From Cryptomeria japonica (lineage: Eukaryota > Streptophyta > Pinopsida > Cupressales > Cupressaceae), in NCBI RefSeq assembly GCF_030272615.1, contig NC_081412.1, positions 541,588,335 through 541,652,334 on the forward strand: DNA of 64,000 nucleotides, in the 5' to 3' direction. Shown piece by piece: positions 1 through 12,305 of the stretch. The notes beneath the pieces were generated by a model that saw nothing but the letters and a program-made list of their open reading frames with translations, was not told the origin of the DNA and searched no databases. Numbering within the stretch: the first letter of the stretch is position 1; every line of letters starts with the position of its first letter. The position numbers and the translations under genes were made by a program.

Positions 1-3000
1 ACGCCTTCCTAAAAGTTGTTAGAAATTTTTGGCCTTCTCTTGAGTTTATGACTAGTGATGTCGATGGAGCTTTGAGTGGCATTGCTACCCTATGGAATCC
101 AACCTCCTTTTCTAGTACTCTAATTTACTTTTCTAAAAATTGTCTTATTATTATAATACAAAACTTACATAATTGTTATGAGTGGATTCTTACATAAATA
201 TATATGCTCCTAATATGAGATCTTCAAGAGCTACTCTTTGAAATTATTTGGCTTCTTTTATTATTAATTATGTTGCTAACATATGGATGTTGGGTAGATA
301 TTTCAAATCTCCCCTGTATCCCTTAGAGAATTCTAATGGTTTTAAGGATTATTCAAAAAGCATGAATGATCTTGCTAAATTTATCTCTATTGTTGATCTT
401 ATGGAACTCAACTTACATGGATCTCAATTAACCTAGTCCAATAGGAGACAAATCCAAAATCTCATTCAAGTTAGACTTGAAAGGTTCCTAGTTTCTAATA
501 ATTAGAGGAATGTAGATACTCTCTCCTTCAATTACCTTCCCAAGATAGATTTGGATCATAATGCTATTATTCTTTCCTAGGATGATGATCTTAAGAAAGT
601 ACCCTACCCGTTCAAATATGAAATTATGTGGACTCTCCATCTAGATTTCAAAGCTTTGGTTGAACAATGGTGGAATATTCAAGTAGATGGGACTCCCATG
701 TTTCGTGTTGTTCAAAAACTAAAAAATAATGAGAGATGGAGTGAAAGGATGGAATAAAAGTTCTTTTGGTAACATTTTGTGATAGAAAAAATCTATCTCC
801 ACTAAGCTGTAATCAATTCAAGATAATATTGAAAGATATTTGGCTTCCCAGGAGGAATATTTGGAGGAGATCACTCTAAGGGAGTAGTGGATCAGACTTA
901 ACAAGAAAGAAGAGGTCTATTGTAAATAGAAATCTCAAAATCAATGGCTCATAGAGGGTGATAAGAATACTAAGTTATTTCACCAATTAACCATGAAACA
1001 TAGAAGCAAAAATAAAATAAAGCAACTTCAAAGAGAGGATGGATCCATTACTAAGGATGAAAATGAGATTTTGAGGATAGTTGTGGCTTTCTTTGAAAAC
1101 CAAAATAGTAATGGTTTGAATTTTTTTAGTGATCTTGAACGCTTGCTAGTGGTTATTCCTGAGATTATCATAGAAGGGGATCTATTGTATCTAAATTCTA
1201 GGGTCTCCTTTCAGGAGGTCAATGATGGTTTTTTTTTTATTTTGGACCTTACAAGGCATCAAGGCCTGATGGATTCTTCCAAAAAATTTCCATCCTGAAT
1301 TCTGGAATGTGGTTGGAATAGATGTCTTTAATATTGCAAAGTATTTGTTCAAACCAAGTAAACTTCTAAAATAAGTCAATTCAATCTATATTGCTTTGAT
1401 TCCCAAATGTGATAATTTTTCTTCTCTAAAATACTTTAGACCTATAAGCCTCTGTAGCACTTTGTACAAAATTTTCTCTAAGGTAATGGTCATAGACTTA
1501 AAAAATGTGTTGGATAAAATAATCTCTGAAAAATAGAAAGGTTTTGTTAAAGGTAGACATATTATGAACATTGTTATCACTGCCCATGAATTTTCCCATT
1601 CTATGGAACTTAGCAAAAAACCTAGCATGGCCTTCAAGATGAATATTTCTAAATCCCATGATAGGTTGTCCTAGAACTTCCTCTTTGAAGTTTTAAAAAA
1701 TTTTGGTTTCAAAGATAAATTCCTTAGGATGATAGCTAAATGTGTTACTGCCCCAATATTTCAGTGTTGGTCAATTGTTCTCCTAAGGGTTACTTCTCTT
1801 ATGGTCATGAGATCAAACAAGGTGACCCTCTCTCTCCTTACCTTTTCATTATTATGGTTGAAGTCTTGGGGAGAAATATTCAAACATATAGGGAGATAAG
1901 TAGGTTAAAGGATATTAAAGTTGCTTCTCATCCAGTCCCTATTACTCACCAACAGTGTGTGTACAACACTATAATCTTTGAGGAAGCATATATTTCTGAA
2001 GCTAAGGTGTGGAAGGAGATTCTTAATAATTATTCTATGTTATCAGGTCAACATATAAACTATGTGAAGAGTAAAATATACTTTCATAATGTTCCTCCTG
2101 CTCTTAAAACTAAAATCACTACAATATTGGTATGCATTGATGCTTCCTTTCCTAATTCTTATTTGGGGCTGCCCCTTATTTCTAAACCCCCCCCTAACTT
2201 ATTTTGGAATGTATAATTGAGAAATCTCAAAAAAAAAATTTATGGTAGAAAGGGAAACTCTCAAGTCTAGCTGGTAAAATACAATGGGTCAAATATTATT
2301 TATATAACATCTCAATCTACTATCTCTCACTCTTCAAAATGTTGGGGTAAGTGGTAGGCAAAATTGAGAAAATTCCAAAATGTTTTTTTATGGACAGGTA
2401 TGAAAGATAGAACTCTTATGGCCTTGGTTTCCAAAGACAAAGTCTATAATTCTAAAAGAGTTGGAGGGCTTGGAATAAAATTAAGACATTTTGATTGGAG
2501 CTTTGGTCTCCAAAATTGGATGGCTACTACTAGAAGGCGTTAAAGACTGGGCTAAAATATTCAAAGATAAAAATCTCAATAATGCCAATAGTAGTATGAT
2601 TGTTCATGACCATCATCTTCCCTTAGGATCATGTATCTGGAACAATATAATTAAAATCAGAAATGTCTTAAGAAAGGAAGGAAACAGAATTGTTGGTAAT
2701 GGAAGAGGCACTAGATTTTGGGAAGATCTTTGGATAAAGGATTTAAGGCTCTTGTGGATTTGTATAGTTTTAATCTGATAAAACATTTCCTTATTCAAAG
2801 ATATGGGATCTTGTTCAATGGTACTTGTGGTGGCAGGAAGGCTAGGGTAGATGGAAGAGCTTCAAAGATCAAGTGAGAAATAGCAATGATATCTTAGACT
2901 CTGATAGAATAAAAATGGTGTTGGAGGCTAAGAAATTGTATTCCACCTTGGGAGATCTCTTCTTCATGGATGTGTGGATTTGACAATATCAACCTGCAGG

Positions 3001-4000
3001 AGCCTTCTTAGTAAAATATGCTTAATACAGAGTTATAGAGGTTGATACAATGGTATATTTCAATTGGAATCTCATTTGGTAAAAGGCTTAATTCACGAGA
3101 CTACTTTCTTTTGGCGGGTTACAACCCATAGTAATATTTTGACTATTGATAACTTGAATAAGAGAGGCTTCTCAATTGTTAACATATGTATCCTATGCTA
3201 CAAGTATCTCAAAAGTATTGATCATATTTTTCTACATTTCCAATTTTCTAGGGAAGTATGGTCGGAGTTGTTTGCTGACATCAGGATTTCCTAAACTATT
3301 CTGAGTAATATGAGAGGTTTGATGGAACAATGGACTTAAAGCCATTTTACCCATCCTATTATCAGAAACTTATGGTTCCAAACCTCCCCATTTATTGTAT
3401 GGAAAATATGGAAGGAGAAAAATAATAAAATCTTTAGAGAGGAGCTAAGGAAAAGAAAGATACTATTTCATATTATAAAACAACAAATAAGGGAGACCAT
3501 AAATGTTGCTTCCTTTGGACCGTCCAAAGTCCTACCTATCCTGCTAGATTTAAGAATTAAACAATGATGGGGTATAACACATAATCTTATGAATTTGAAT
3601 TAGACCAAAATGATTTTAAGGAAAGAGTGTACTCGATCCCCCCCAGATACAAAATGGATTAAATGCAACTTTGATGGCTACTTTAAAGGCAACCTAGGTT
3701 ATCTAGAGTGGGAGATTGTTGTTGCCTTGCAATGGCTTAATTGCCTTTTTCAGCTCAATTTTCAAGGTTTTATCCTTGAAGGTGACACAAAATTAATAAT
3801 GGACTGCTTAAATGGCAAGGTTAATATCCCATGGGAAATAAAAAACATAGTGGAAGAGAGTAGACAGATTGTGGACTACTTTCCTAGATTTATAATCTAG
3901 TATATTTTTAGAAAGGAAAACAAAGCAACTGATGTTGTGGCCAACTATGGGCTAAATTATAATAAATGGTTTTTTTCAAGTTTTTGCAAAGTCCAATCAG
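1..4000 (+). mobile_element. L1-type LINE relic with RNase H domain
   Basis: Non-LTR retrotransposon, cut by the window start. Domains in order: endonuclease remains (a NIYAPN-like motif near 190, and a degenerate GGDFN-type motif near 290); the linker before RT (MKHRSKNKIKQLQREDGSI, near 993); reverse transcriptase (RPISLCSTLYKIFSK near 1440, GFVKGRHI near 1545, HEIKQGDPLSPYLF near 1808, INYVKSKIYF near 2047); a zf-RVT-like segment (FFWRV...ILCYKYLKSIDHIFLHF, 3106-3240); and an RNase H of the RVT_3 type (WIKCNFDGYFKG, LEGDTKLIMDCLNGK, then FRKENKATDVVANYG, 3650-3960). The RT catalytic YADD box has decayed to something like FEEA near 1977. Many stops and frame changes show it is long dead. 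No clear poly(A) end or target duplication was found, so the right border is approximate. Confidence 0.9.
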
Positions 4001-4210
4001 ACTAAAAAATATTTTATCGACTGAAAGAACTTTAACCTGAACGACTCAACCCCCTATATTAGTACAAATGATAAAAAATAATTAAACTTTCTTTATTGAA
4101 TAGGTAAAAGGGTGCCAAAAATTTTCAAATTCAAAATTGGATGATGGGTTTGTTGTTGATTTGGCTCGTACATGGTGTGTTCAGTTGGAATCCTTTTTGG
4201 GATTCTCTTA
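4001..4210. other. Flank between LINE and copia element
   Basis: About 200 bp of AT-rich sequence. Its last part appears continuous in character with the sequence that resumes at 12306, on the far side of the copia element. It is therefore probably the left piece of the ORF-bearing repeat copy that the copia element split. No gene of its own is visible. Confidence 0.4.
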
Positions 4211-5584
4211 TTGATAAAATAGCTCTGATTTTGAGTACACAACTAAGAGGGGGGTGAATCAGTTATCTCACAAACTTACACAAATCAAAGTTATTCTTAG
4301 ATCTGACAATTAAGCATCAAAACATAAATCAACAACACATCAAGAACACACATAACACCAAGATTTTTGACATGGAAAACCCGATCAAGGGAAAAACCGC
4401 GGTGGGAACCTACCCACAATATAATGATACTCTATTAAAAGTATACAAAATATTACAATGGGGAATGTGGATGCACTCAAGCATATTGTCTAGAGCTCAT
4501 TGCTAAAAAATAACAAGGGCTACAACCCAAGGAAGACTCACTATCTTACAAATAGATTTGGATTACATCTACAAGATCATGAACTGAAGAATAGAATCTC
4601 CTTAATGCCTAATTACAGTTTCAGTTAAGCATATAACAATTGTCTTCTTCTCATACTTCTTCTCTACCTCAGAAAGATGTATACATTTAGCGCACATACA
4701 TTCTAATTCTCATCCATAAACTCATTCAATTACAAAGATATTAAATTTATTTATACATGACATCAACCTTGTGAAGATCATCAAGGTCATCTCAACACAC
4801 TTTACCTAATTACATAAATATAACCACACATGCTACAAAATCAAATGCAAACCAAGAATTGTCAGCTAAGACATAGAACTAACCCATAGCATATGCCTTG
4901 AACACAAAACTCCTCCAAGAATTATGCATCAAATATCTGTAACACACTACAGGTATTTGGTCACCTAAAAATATGAAGAACACTAACACACTAGAGAAAA
5001 TCATCAACTACATGCACAAAGATCAATATGGACCACTGACACAAAAGGAACACAATCCAGATGCATCCACAAGCATCATGAATTACCATCGTAACATATG
5101 CACAAACACAAATTACTAGAATCACATCATCTTTATATTAAATAATGACTGTCAACCTTGAAAAATAACTTGTGGAGCTTCAAATCATGAGCCACTTGAA
5201 TTGAAGATACACATCAGCATTCCAAAGCATTCCTCCAAATCTGCAAATCAAGATATTGCAATGTGGAGCAATGCAGATCAAAATACTGAACATTGTCATT
5301 ACAGAATAATAAAATAACCAATCACAACATATATATCTATAACTTACTAAATTTTCATGTGGATCTCTAAAAATTATATTAAATAATCAATAGGCAATCC
5401 TCTACAAAACCCTTTAATCTGCAAACTCTGATCATTAATATGTAGAACAAACTAACTCACTAAACTTTATTACATCACTGTTCCAGACAGAGAAATATGT
5501 TGACATCAATGACAACACATCTCTCAAATAATTCTCAAGCACATATTGCAACATACTTCGAACAATCTCTCCAAACATCCAACA
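4211..5584 (-). repeat. 3' LTR of the copia element
   Basis: It aligns from the first base (ttgataaaatagctctgatt) with the sequence starting at 10938, and ends ...catccaaca like the sequence ending at 12304. It contains the shared core tcaagggaaaaacc (near 4385), which is also present in the LTRs of the second copia-type element at 18.0-25.3 kb. Confidence 0.93.
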
Positions 5585-5597
5585 ATCTCCCCCTTTG
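5585..5597 (-). other. Polypurine tract of the copia element
   Basis: Read on the minus strand this is ccaaagggggagat, directly against the 3' LTR start (tgttgg). It is the usual plus-strand primer position in copia elements. A second purine tract (minus strand of 5713-5731) lies about 130 bp further inside. Confidence 0.8.
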
Positions 5598-5882
5598 GCA
5601 TTGAAGGCAACATATGATGTGAAAAACAATCAATGACAAAGAAAAGGAAAATTTCTCTCCCCCAAATCTCTTATGATACTCTCTCCTAATACATTTTTTC
5701 ACATGAATCTCTCTCCCCCTTTGACATCAATAGAAAATGCACATATTTTCACCACAAAACACAAAAACTGTCTCACAAAACTATTTTACTGACTACTCCC
5801 CCTAAGTAGTAGCCTCCACTAATCAATCTAGATCACAAGATATAATTGTGAAATGCACCAGACTGATGCATACCAATGCACC

Positions 5883-7307
5883 TTAGTTCTGATCAGGAGG
5901 GGAAATCACCCCTAACTTCCCTCTTAGATACTCAAAATTATCTTTAGGAAAAGGCTTCATGAAAATGTTTGCAATATATTCCTTTGTAGGCACATACTCC
6001 AATTTGACTTCCTTCTCATTTACCTTGTCTCTCAAAAAGTGAAACTTGATTGATATATGCTTAGTCTTATAATGCAACACTAGATTCTTATTTATTTTAA
6101 TTGCACTTGAATTTTCACAATAGATAGCAATAGGCTCATCATACACTACTCTAATATCTTTCAATATTTTCTTCCTCCATATCATCTGTGTACAATTCTT
6201 AGCAGCAACAATATACTCTGCCTCTGCAGTAGATAGAGAAATGGAGTTTTTGTTTTACTCAACCATGAAACCAATCTCTTTCCTAAGAAAAATGCACTGC
6301 CACTAGTACTCTTCCGATCATCAACATCTCTTTCCCAATCAACATCGCTAAAATCACTCAAAGTAAAATCATCATCTTTAGGATACCATAAACCAAAATC
6401 AATAGTTCCTTTCAAATATCTGAAAATTCTTTTAACCGCTACAACATGAGATTCCTTAGGATCATCTTGAAATCTAGCAACAAGAAAACAAAAATAATGA
6501 TATCCAATCTAGTCTGAGTCAAATATAACAATCCACCAGTCATTATATATATATATATAGTCTGATTTTCTTTTGGGAAATCATCATCCTTAGTCAACTT
6601 ACATCTAGTCACCATAGGAGTTCCAACTAGATTTGTATCTTTCAAACTAAACTTCTTCAACAACTTTCACATACTTGGACTAAGATATAAAGATTCCTTT
6701 TTCTCACTAAGTAATTTGAAAACCCAAAAATAATTTTATTTCTTCAATCATAGGCATCTCGAATTCACTTTGCATTTCATTACCAAACTCTCTGCACAAA
6801 CCATCATTCCCTCCAAAGAATTTCATTTGCAAACTCTTTGCACAAACCATCATTCCCTCCAAAGATATTATCTTCAATAAAAACTTCAACAATCAGAATA
6901 TTATCATGATCAATCTTGAAATATAAATTACTATTGGCAATACCTTTTTCAAATCCAAGCTTCAGCAGATACATATACAATCTGGCATACCATGCTCTAG
7001 GCGCTTGCTTCAATTCATACAATGTTTTCTTCAACTAGAAAACCATATCACTTTGATAAGTCAATAGAAATCCATCTAGTTTCTCTATGTACACTTCTTC
7101 TTCCAATTCGCCATTTAGGAATGTTGACTTGACATCCATCTGATAGACTTTGAAATCTTTGTAAGCAGCATAAGCAAGAAACAATCTAATATCTTCAATT
7201 CTTGCCACTGGAGAAAAAGTCTCTTCAAAATCAATAACTTCCATTTGAGAATATCCATTACAAATAATTCTTTCTTTTCTTCTAACAACTTCACTTTTCT
7301 CACTCAA
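5883..7307 (-). pseudogene. Copia reverse transcriptase and RNase H fossil
   Basis: Copia-type RT motifs are visible in 6804-7307 ([56 protein letters not shown]). RNase H motifs are in 5883-6415 (SDVDWERDVDDRKSTSGSAF, AIYCENSSAIKI, KHISIKFHFLRD). The RNase H lies downstream of the RT in the sense direction, next to the 3' LTR, as expected. The region is broken in several places and cannot make a working polyprotein. Confidence 0.9.
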
Positions 7308-7385
7308 TTTGTTCTGGAAGACCCATTTGGTGCCAATTACATTTTTGTCTTTAGGTCTGGGAACAAGAATCCATGTGTTATTATT

Positions 7386-9589
7386 TTAAATATGATTCAA
7401 TTCTTCTTCCATTGCTTTTACCCAATGTTCATCTTTACACACTTCATTTAAATCCTTATGGTCAATCTTAGAAATCAAACAATACTCAACTTGATCTGCA
7501 ACAACTCTTCTTCTAGTTTGAACATGTATATTTTTGTCTCCTATGATCTTATTTTCAGAATGATTCAATCTTACATACCTGGGAGTCTTAGGATTTTCTT
7601 GAATTTCAGACTCTTGATTTCTTTCTTTTGCACTTGCACTTGTTCCTTTCTCTTGATTCGTTGGATTCACCAGAACAATCTGAACTTGATTTTGATGTAG
7701 AGGTCGCTTCCCTTTGTTTGCATTGTCATTCTGATCATCTGAATTATATCTAAAACATCTGTATTTTCTCTCATTTCTTTCATCAACCCTGACATTAGCA
7801 CTCTCAACCATCTTTTTTCAGTCTCTTATTATAACATTAGTAGGCCTTTCTTTTATTAGAATAACCAAGAAATATTCCTCCATCACAACTAGCATCAAAC
7901 TTTCCTAAATCTTCATCTATTCTGATATAACATTTACTTCCAAAAATTCTGAAATATTGAACAGTAGGAGCATGACCAAACCATAATTCATAAGGGGTCT
8001 TACCAGTATCACCTTTGATATGCACCCAATTAAGAGTGTAAACAATAGTGCTCAAAGTCTCTCTCCAATAAACATGCAGAGGGGTTCTCGGAGTCCACAA
8101 CTCCATTTTTCTAAGGGGTTCTCAGAGAAAACAACTATCTTCTTATCCCATGCTCTTCACAATATGCATTAAACTCACTGTAAATGAATTCTCCAACTCT
8201 GTTAGATCTCAAACACTTCAGCTTCAAACCTATCTTGTCTCAACCATAGCTTTGAAAATCTTAAACTTTTCTAAAGCTACAACCAAATTTTATCAACTTG
8301 AGAAATCAAACATCTTTTATCGGCATTGTTTAAGTGAAAGATATTGCCTTTAGTTTTTGTACCTATTGTAATCTCAATTATGGAGCTACCCAAGATTCTA
8401 CACTTTTCATAATTGAACTAAAGATCATATCCCTTGTCAACCATCTATCCAACACTCAAAAGATTATGCTTTAGGCCTTCTACATACAAGACATGGTTAT
8501 TATTATTCTTACCATCAAGAGAAATAGAACTTGTCTCATGGATTATACTAGTTTTATCATCTCCAAACTTCACAACTCCTCCTTCATACTTTTCCAAGCT
8601 CACAAACTTACTCTTCTCACATGTCATATGATGAGAGAATATGTTTTCAATCACGCATTCATCTTTCTCTTCAACTTGTGCAACCAAATCTCTTTCCACA
8701 TTCATGTAGCTAGGAGAATAAATAGGTATTGGATCATCTTCCTTGATAGAGATAAACACCCATTCATTATCACTTGTATTTCCTTTATTTGATTCATTAT
8801 CTGACACACCTTCATCAATGGCATAATAACATCTCTTCTAAAATTTAGGCTTGTAATTTTTCTTACAAACTCTTTTCGGACACCCTGAGGCATAATGTCC
8901 TATCTTAAACACGCAGAGGGGTTCTTGGAGTCCACAACTCCATTTTGCTAAGGGGTTCTCAAAGAAAACAACTATCTTCTTATCCCATTCTCTTCACAAT
9001 ATGCATTAAACTCACCGGAAATGAATTCTCCACCTCCATTAGATCTCAGACACTTCAGCTTCAAACCTATCTCAGTCTCAACCATATCTTTGAAAATCTT
9101 AAACTTCTCTAAAGCTTCAAACTTCTCCTTTAAGAAATTAACCCACATCATCCTAGAATAGTCATCAATCAACAACATGAAATATTTGTCTCCTTGAAAG
9201 CTTCTAACTCTAGAAGGTCCACACAAATCAATATGCACAACATCCAATAATCCATTTAAAAAATGCTTCTTACTCTTGAAAGATATTATGGTTTGTTTCC
9301 CTAACTGACATTCCTTGCACATAGGGTTAGTAAGTTTCATCAACTTAGGAATATCTCTCACATCTTGAGTAGAAATTGTCTTAACAATGTTATCAAAATT
9401 CACATGACACATCCTTCTATGCCACAACCAAATTATATCAACTTGAGCAATAAAACATCTTTTATCGGTACTATTTAAGTGAAAGATATTACCTTTAGTT
9501 CTTGTACCTGATATACTCTCAATTTTGGAGCTACCCAAGATTATACACTTTCCATTATTGAACCATAGATCATATCCCTTGTAAACCAT
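7386..9589 (-). pseudogene. Copia integrase region fossil
   Basis: The segment 8972-9589 holds the GAG-pre-integrase motif (LWHRRMCHVNFDNIV, then CKECQLGKQ) and the integrase core (HIDLCGPSRVRSFQGDKYF, LLIDDYSRMMWV, LRSNGGGEFISGEF). Segments at 7837-8106 and 7386-7811 carry the downstream integrase C-terminal part (YELWFGHAPTVQYFRIFGSK, GIFLGYSNKRKAY) and the low-complexity linker toward the RT. Broken fossil. Confidence 0.88.
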
Positions 9590-10054
9590 CTATCTAACAC
9601 TAAAAATATTATGCTTTAGGCCTTCTACATACAAGACATGATTATTATTGTTCTTACCATCAAGAGAAATAGAATCTCTCTCACGGATTATACTAGTTTT
9701 ATTATCTCCAAACTTCACAAATCCTCCTTCATACTTTTCCAAGCTCACAAACTTACTCTTATCACATGTCATATGATGAGAGAATCCATTTTCAATCACC
9801 CATTAATCTTTCTCTTCAACTTGTGCAACCAAAGCTCTTTCCACATTCATGCAGCTAGTAGAATCAATAGGTATTGGATCATCTTCCTTGATAGAAATAA
9901 ACACCCATTCATTATCACTTGTATTTTCTTTATCTGATTCATTATCTGACACACCTTCATTAGCAGAATAATAACATCTCTACTAAAATTTAGGCTTGTA
10001 AGTTTTCTTATGAACTCTTTTCGGACACCTTGAGGCAAAAAATGTCCTATCTTA
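8077..10054. repeat. Internal tandem duplication in the copia element
   Basis: Two direct copies, about 8077-8906 and 8914-10054, start with near-identical sequence (gaggggttct..gagtccac) and end at the same gag-side motif. The protease-region peptides in the two copies are nearly the same (SKFVSLEKYEGG.VKFGD, KNNNNHVLYVEGLKHN). The copies are unequal in length. The duplication arose within the element, before or after insertion. Confidence 0.85.
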
Positions 10055-10900
10055 TTACATAAAAAACATTTAAGAGGCAACTTTTCTTCATACTTATTGG
10101 CTCCTTTAGGTAATCTCTTAGAAATAAATGTTTTAATCTCCTCAAGATCTTTCTCTTCTTCCTCTATTTCTTTCATTTCTTTCTCATACCTTGACATCCT
10201 CCTTAAGAAACTTTCTCCCAAATAATATCTTTGCCTATCTTTTTCAGAAATAGTGGCTTTGAATGCATATTCTACCTTAGCAAGGGAGTCCCTAAACTCA
10301 CTTAATTAAAAAGTTTATAGCTTCCCAATCAACATGTCTCTAATCATATAAATCATAGTCTAGATCTTCTCAATACAAGCAACTTTGTATTTGTAGGATG
10401 CATGTAAGAATCTTAGTACTTTAGCAACAATATCTGATTCTTCCAACTTTCCACTAGTACATCTGATATTTCTCACTAAATCATTCACCTTTTGTATAAA
10501 AGAAGTGATGCTCTCATCTTCACCCATTCTCAACATCTCATATGTTCCTTTTAATCTCTAAACTTAGAAATCTTCACATAGTTGTCTCCTTTATATAGGG
10601 TTTCCAAATTCTCCCAGTTCTCATGAACAGTCTACAATTTCGCAAAATTTGTCATCTCAGAATTAGTGAAGGCACTCAACAGTGCTTCTTTACCTCTAAT
10701 ATTACATTTAGCCTCTTTTATCTCATTCAGAGTTGTATGTCTATTAGCAGGAACATTATGCTTGTTCTTTGTAATAGTCCAATAAGATTCTCAAATGAAT
10801 CTTAGGTGACACTCCATGCGGCTCTTCCAAAGAGAGTAGTTAAATCCATCAAATCTCGAACTGTCCTTCTTGTAAGTTGTCATCCTAGATCACCTCAAGC
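9847..10900 (-). pseudogene. Copia gag fossil
   Basis: Lys/Glu-rich Gag C-terminal part with a zinc-knuckle-like run (LKCFLCNKIGHFLPQG) at about 10030-10080. Upstream of it, in the sense direction, about 700 bp of decayed gag sequence runs to the primer site. Broken fossil. Confidence 0.75.
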
Positions 10901-10925
10901 GATTAAGCTTCTTTAGAGGAACCTT

Positions 10926-10936
10926 CTCTGATACCA
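10926..10936 (-). other. tRNA-iMet primer binding site of the copia element
   Basis: On the minus strand this reads TGGTATCAGAG, complementary to the 3' end of initiator methionine tRNA, one to two bases inside the 5' LTR. It fixes the element's orientation as minus. Confidence 0.92.
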
Positions 10937-10937
10937 A

Positions 10938-12305
10938 TTGATGAAATGGCTCTGATTCTGGGTAGACAAATGAGAGGGGGGTGAATCAGTTGTCTCACAA
11001 ACTTGCACAAATAAAATTTATTCTTAGATCTAACAATTAAGCATCAAAGCATAAATCAGCAACACATCAAGAACACACATAACACTAATATTTTTGACAT
11101 GGAAAACCTGGTCAAGGGAAAAAACATGGTGGGAAACTAAACACAATATGATGATACTCTATTAGAAGTATATGAATATTACAATGGGTAATGCACATGC
11201 ATTCAGGCATACTGCCTAGAGATTACTACTCAAAAACAACAAGGGCTACAACCTAGGGAAGACTCACCACCTTACAAACAGATTCGGATTAAATCTGCAA
11301 GATCATGAATTGAAGAATAGCATCTCCTTAATGTCTGGTTACACTTCCAGTGAAGCACATAACAAATTTCTTCTTCTCACATTTCTTCTCTACCTCCAAA
11401 ATATGTATATATTCTTATTCTCATCCATACACACATTCAATTACAAGGATATTACATTTATTTATACATGGTATCAACCTTGTGAAGATCATCAAGGTTG
11501 GCTCAACACACTTAACCTAATTACAAAAATATAACCACACACATTAAAAAATAGAATGCAGACCAAGCAATATTAGCTAAGACATAGCATGGACCCATAT
11601 CGCATGCCTCAAACATGAAACACCTCCAAGAATTATGCATCAAACATCCACAACACACTACAAGCATCTAGTCGGCCACAAATATTGCCAACACTAGCAC
11701 ACTGGAGAAAATCATCAACTATGTGCATAATGATCAATGTGGACCACCCACACAAAAGGAACATGATCTAGAAACATCCACAAGAATCATAAATTGTCAC
11801 AACATCCATGTAAACATGATTTACTAGAATCAAATCATCATTATATCAAACTTCAAGAACACTAACTGCAATGATTGTCAACCTTGAAAAATAACATGTG
11901 AAGCTCCAAATCATGAACCAATTGAATTGAAGATACACATCAATTTCCCAAACATTCCTCCAAATCCATAGATCAAGATATTACAATATAGAGCAATGCA
12001 GATCAAAATACTGAACACTCATTACATAACAACCTAAAAACTAGCCATAACACAGATATCCATAACTTACTCAAATCTTCATGTGGACCTCTGAAAATTA
12101 TACTGAATCATCTATACACAATCCTCTACAAACACTTTAATCCACAAACACTGATCATGAATATACAAAACAAACTAACTCACTGAAGTCACTGCATCAC
12201 TGTCACAGATAAAGAAATATGTTGACATCAATGACAACACCTCTCAAATAAATCTCAAGCACATATTGTAGCATACTTCCAACAATCTCTCCAAACATCC
12301 AACAA
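10938..12305 (-). repeat. 5' LTR of the copia element
   Basis: Pairs with 4211-5584 along its whole length (about 1.37 kb). As the 5' LTR of a minus-strand element it should hold the promoter; none was pinned down by eye. Confidence 0.93.

Larger units (their letters stand above)
4211..12305 (-). mobile_element. Ty1/copia LTR retrotransposon, broken
   Basis: A complete-length copia fossil of about 8.1 kb. Two LTRs of about 1.37 kb flank gag, protease/integrase, reverse transcriptase and RNase H, in the copia order, read right to left. An initiator-Met tRNA primer site sits beside the right (5') LTR and a purine tract beside the left (3') LTR. The target duplication looks imperfect (tctta / tcttg). 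Comparing about 330 bp of the two LTRs by eye gives roughly 10% difference. That is about 20-25 million years at a slow conifer-like rate near 2e-9 per site per year, and much less at an angiosperm rate. The coding part carries well over ten breaks. The integrase C-terminal region (KFDASCDGGIFLGYS) looks Tork-like, but lineage is a lean only. Confidence 0.93.
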
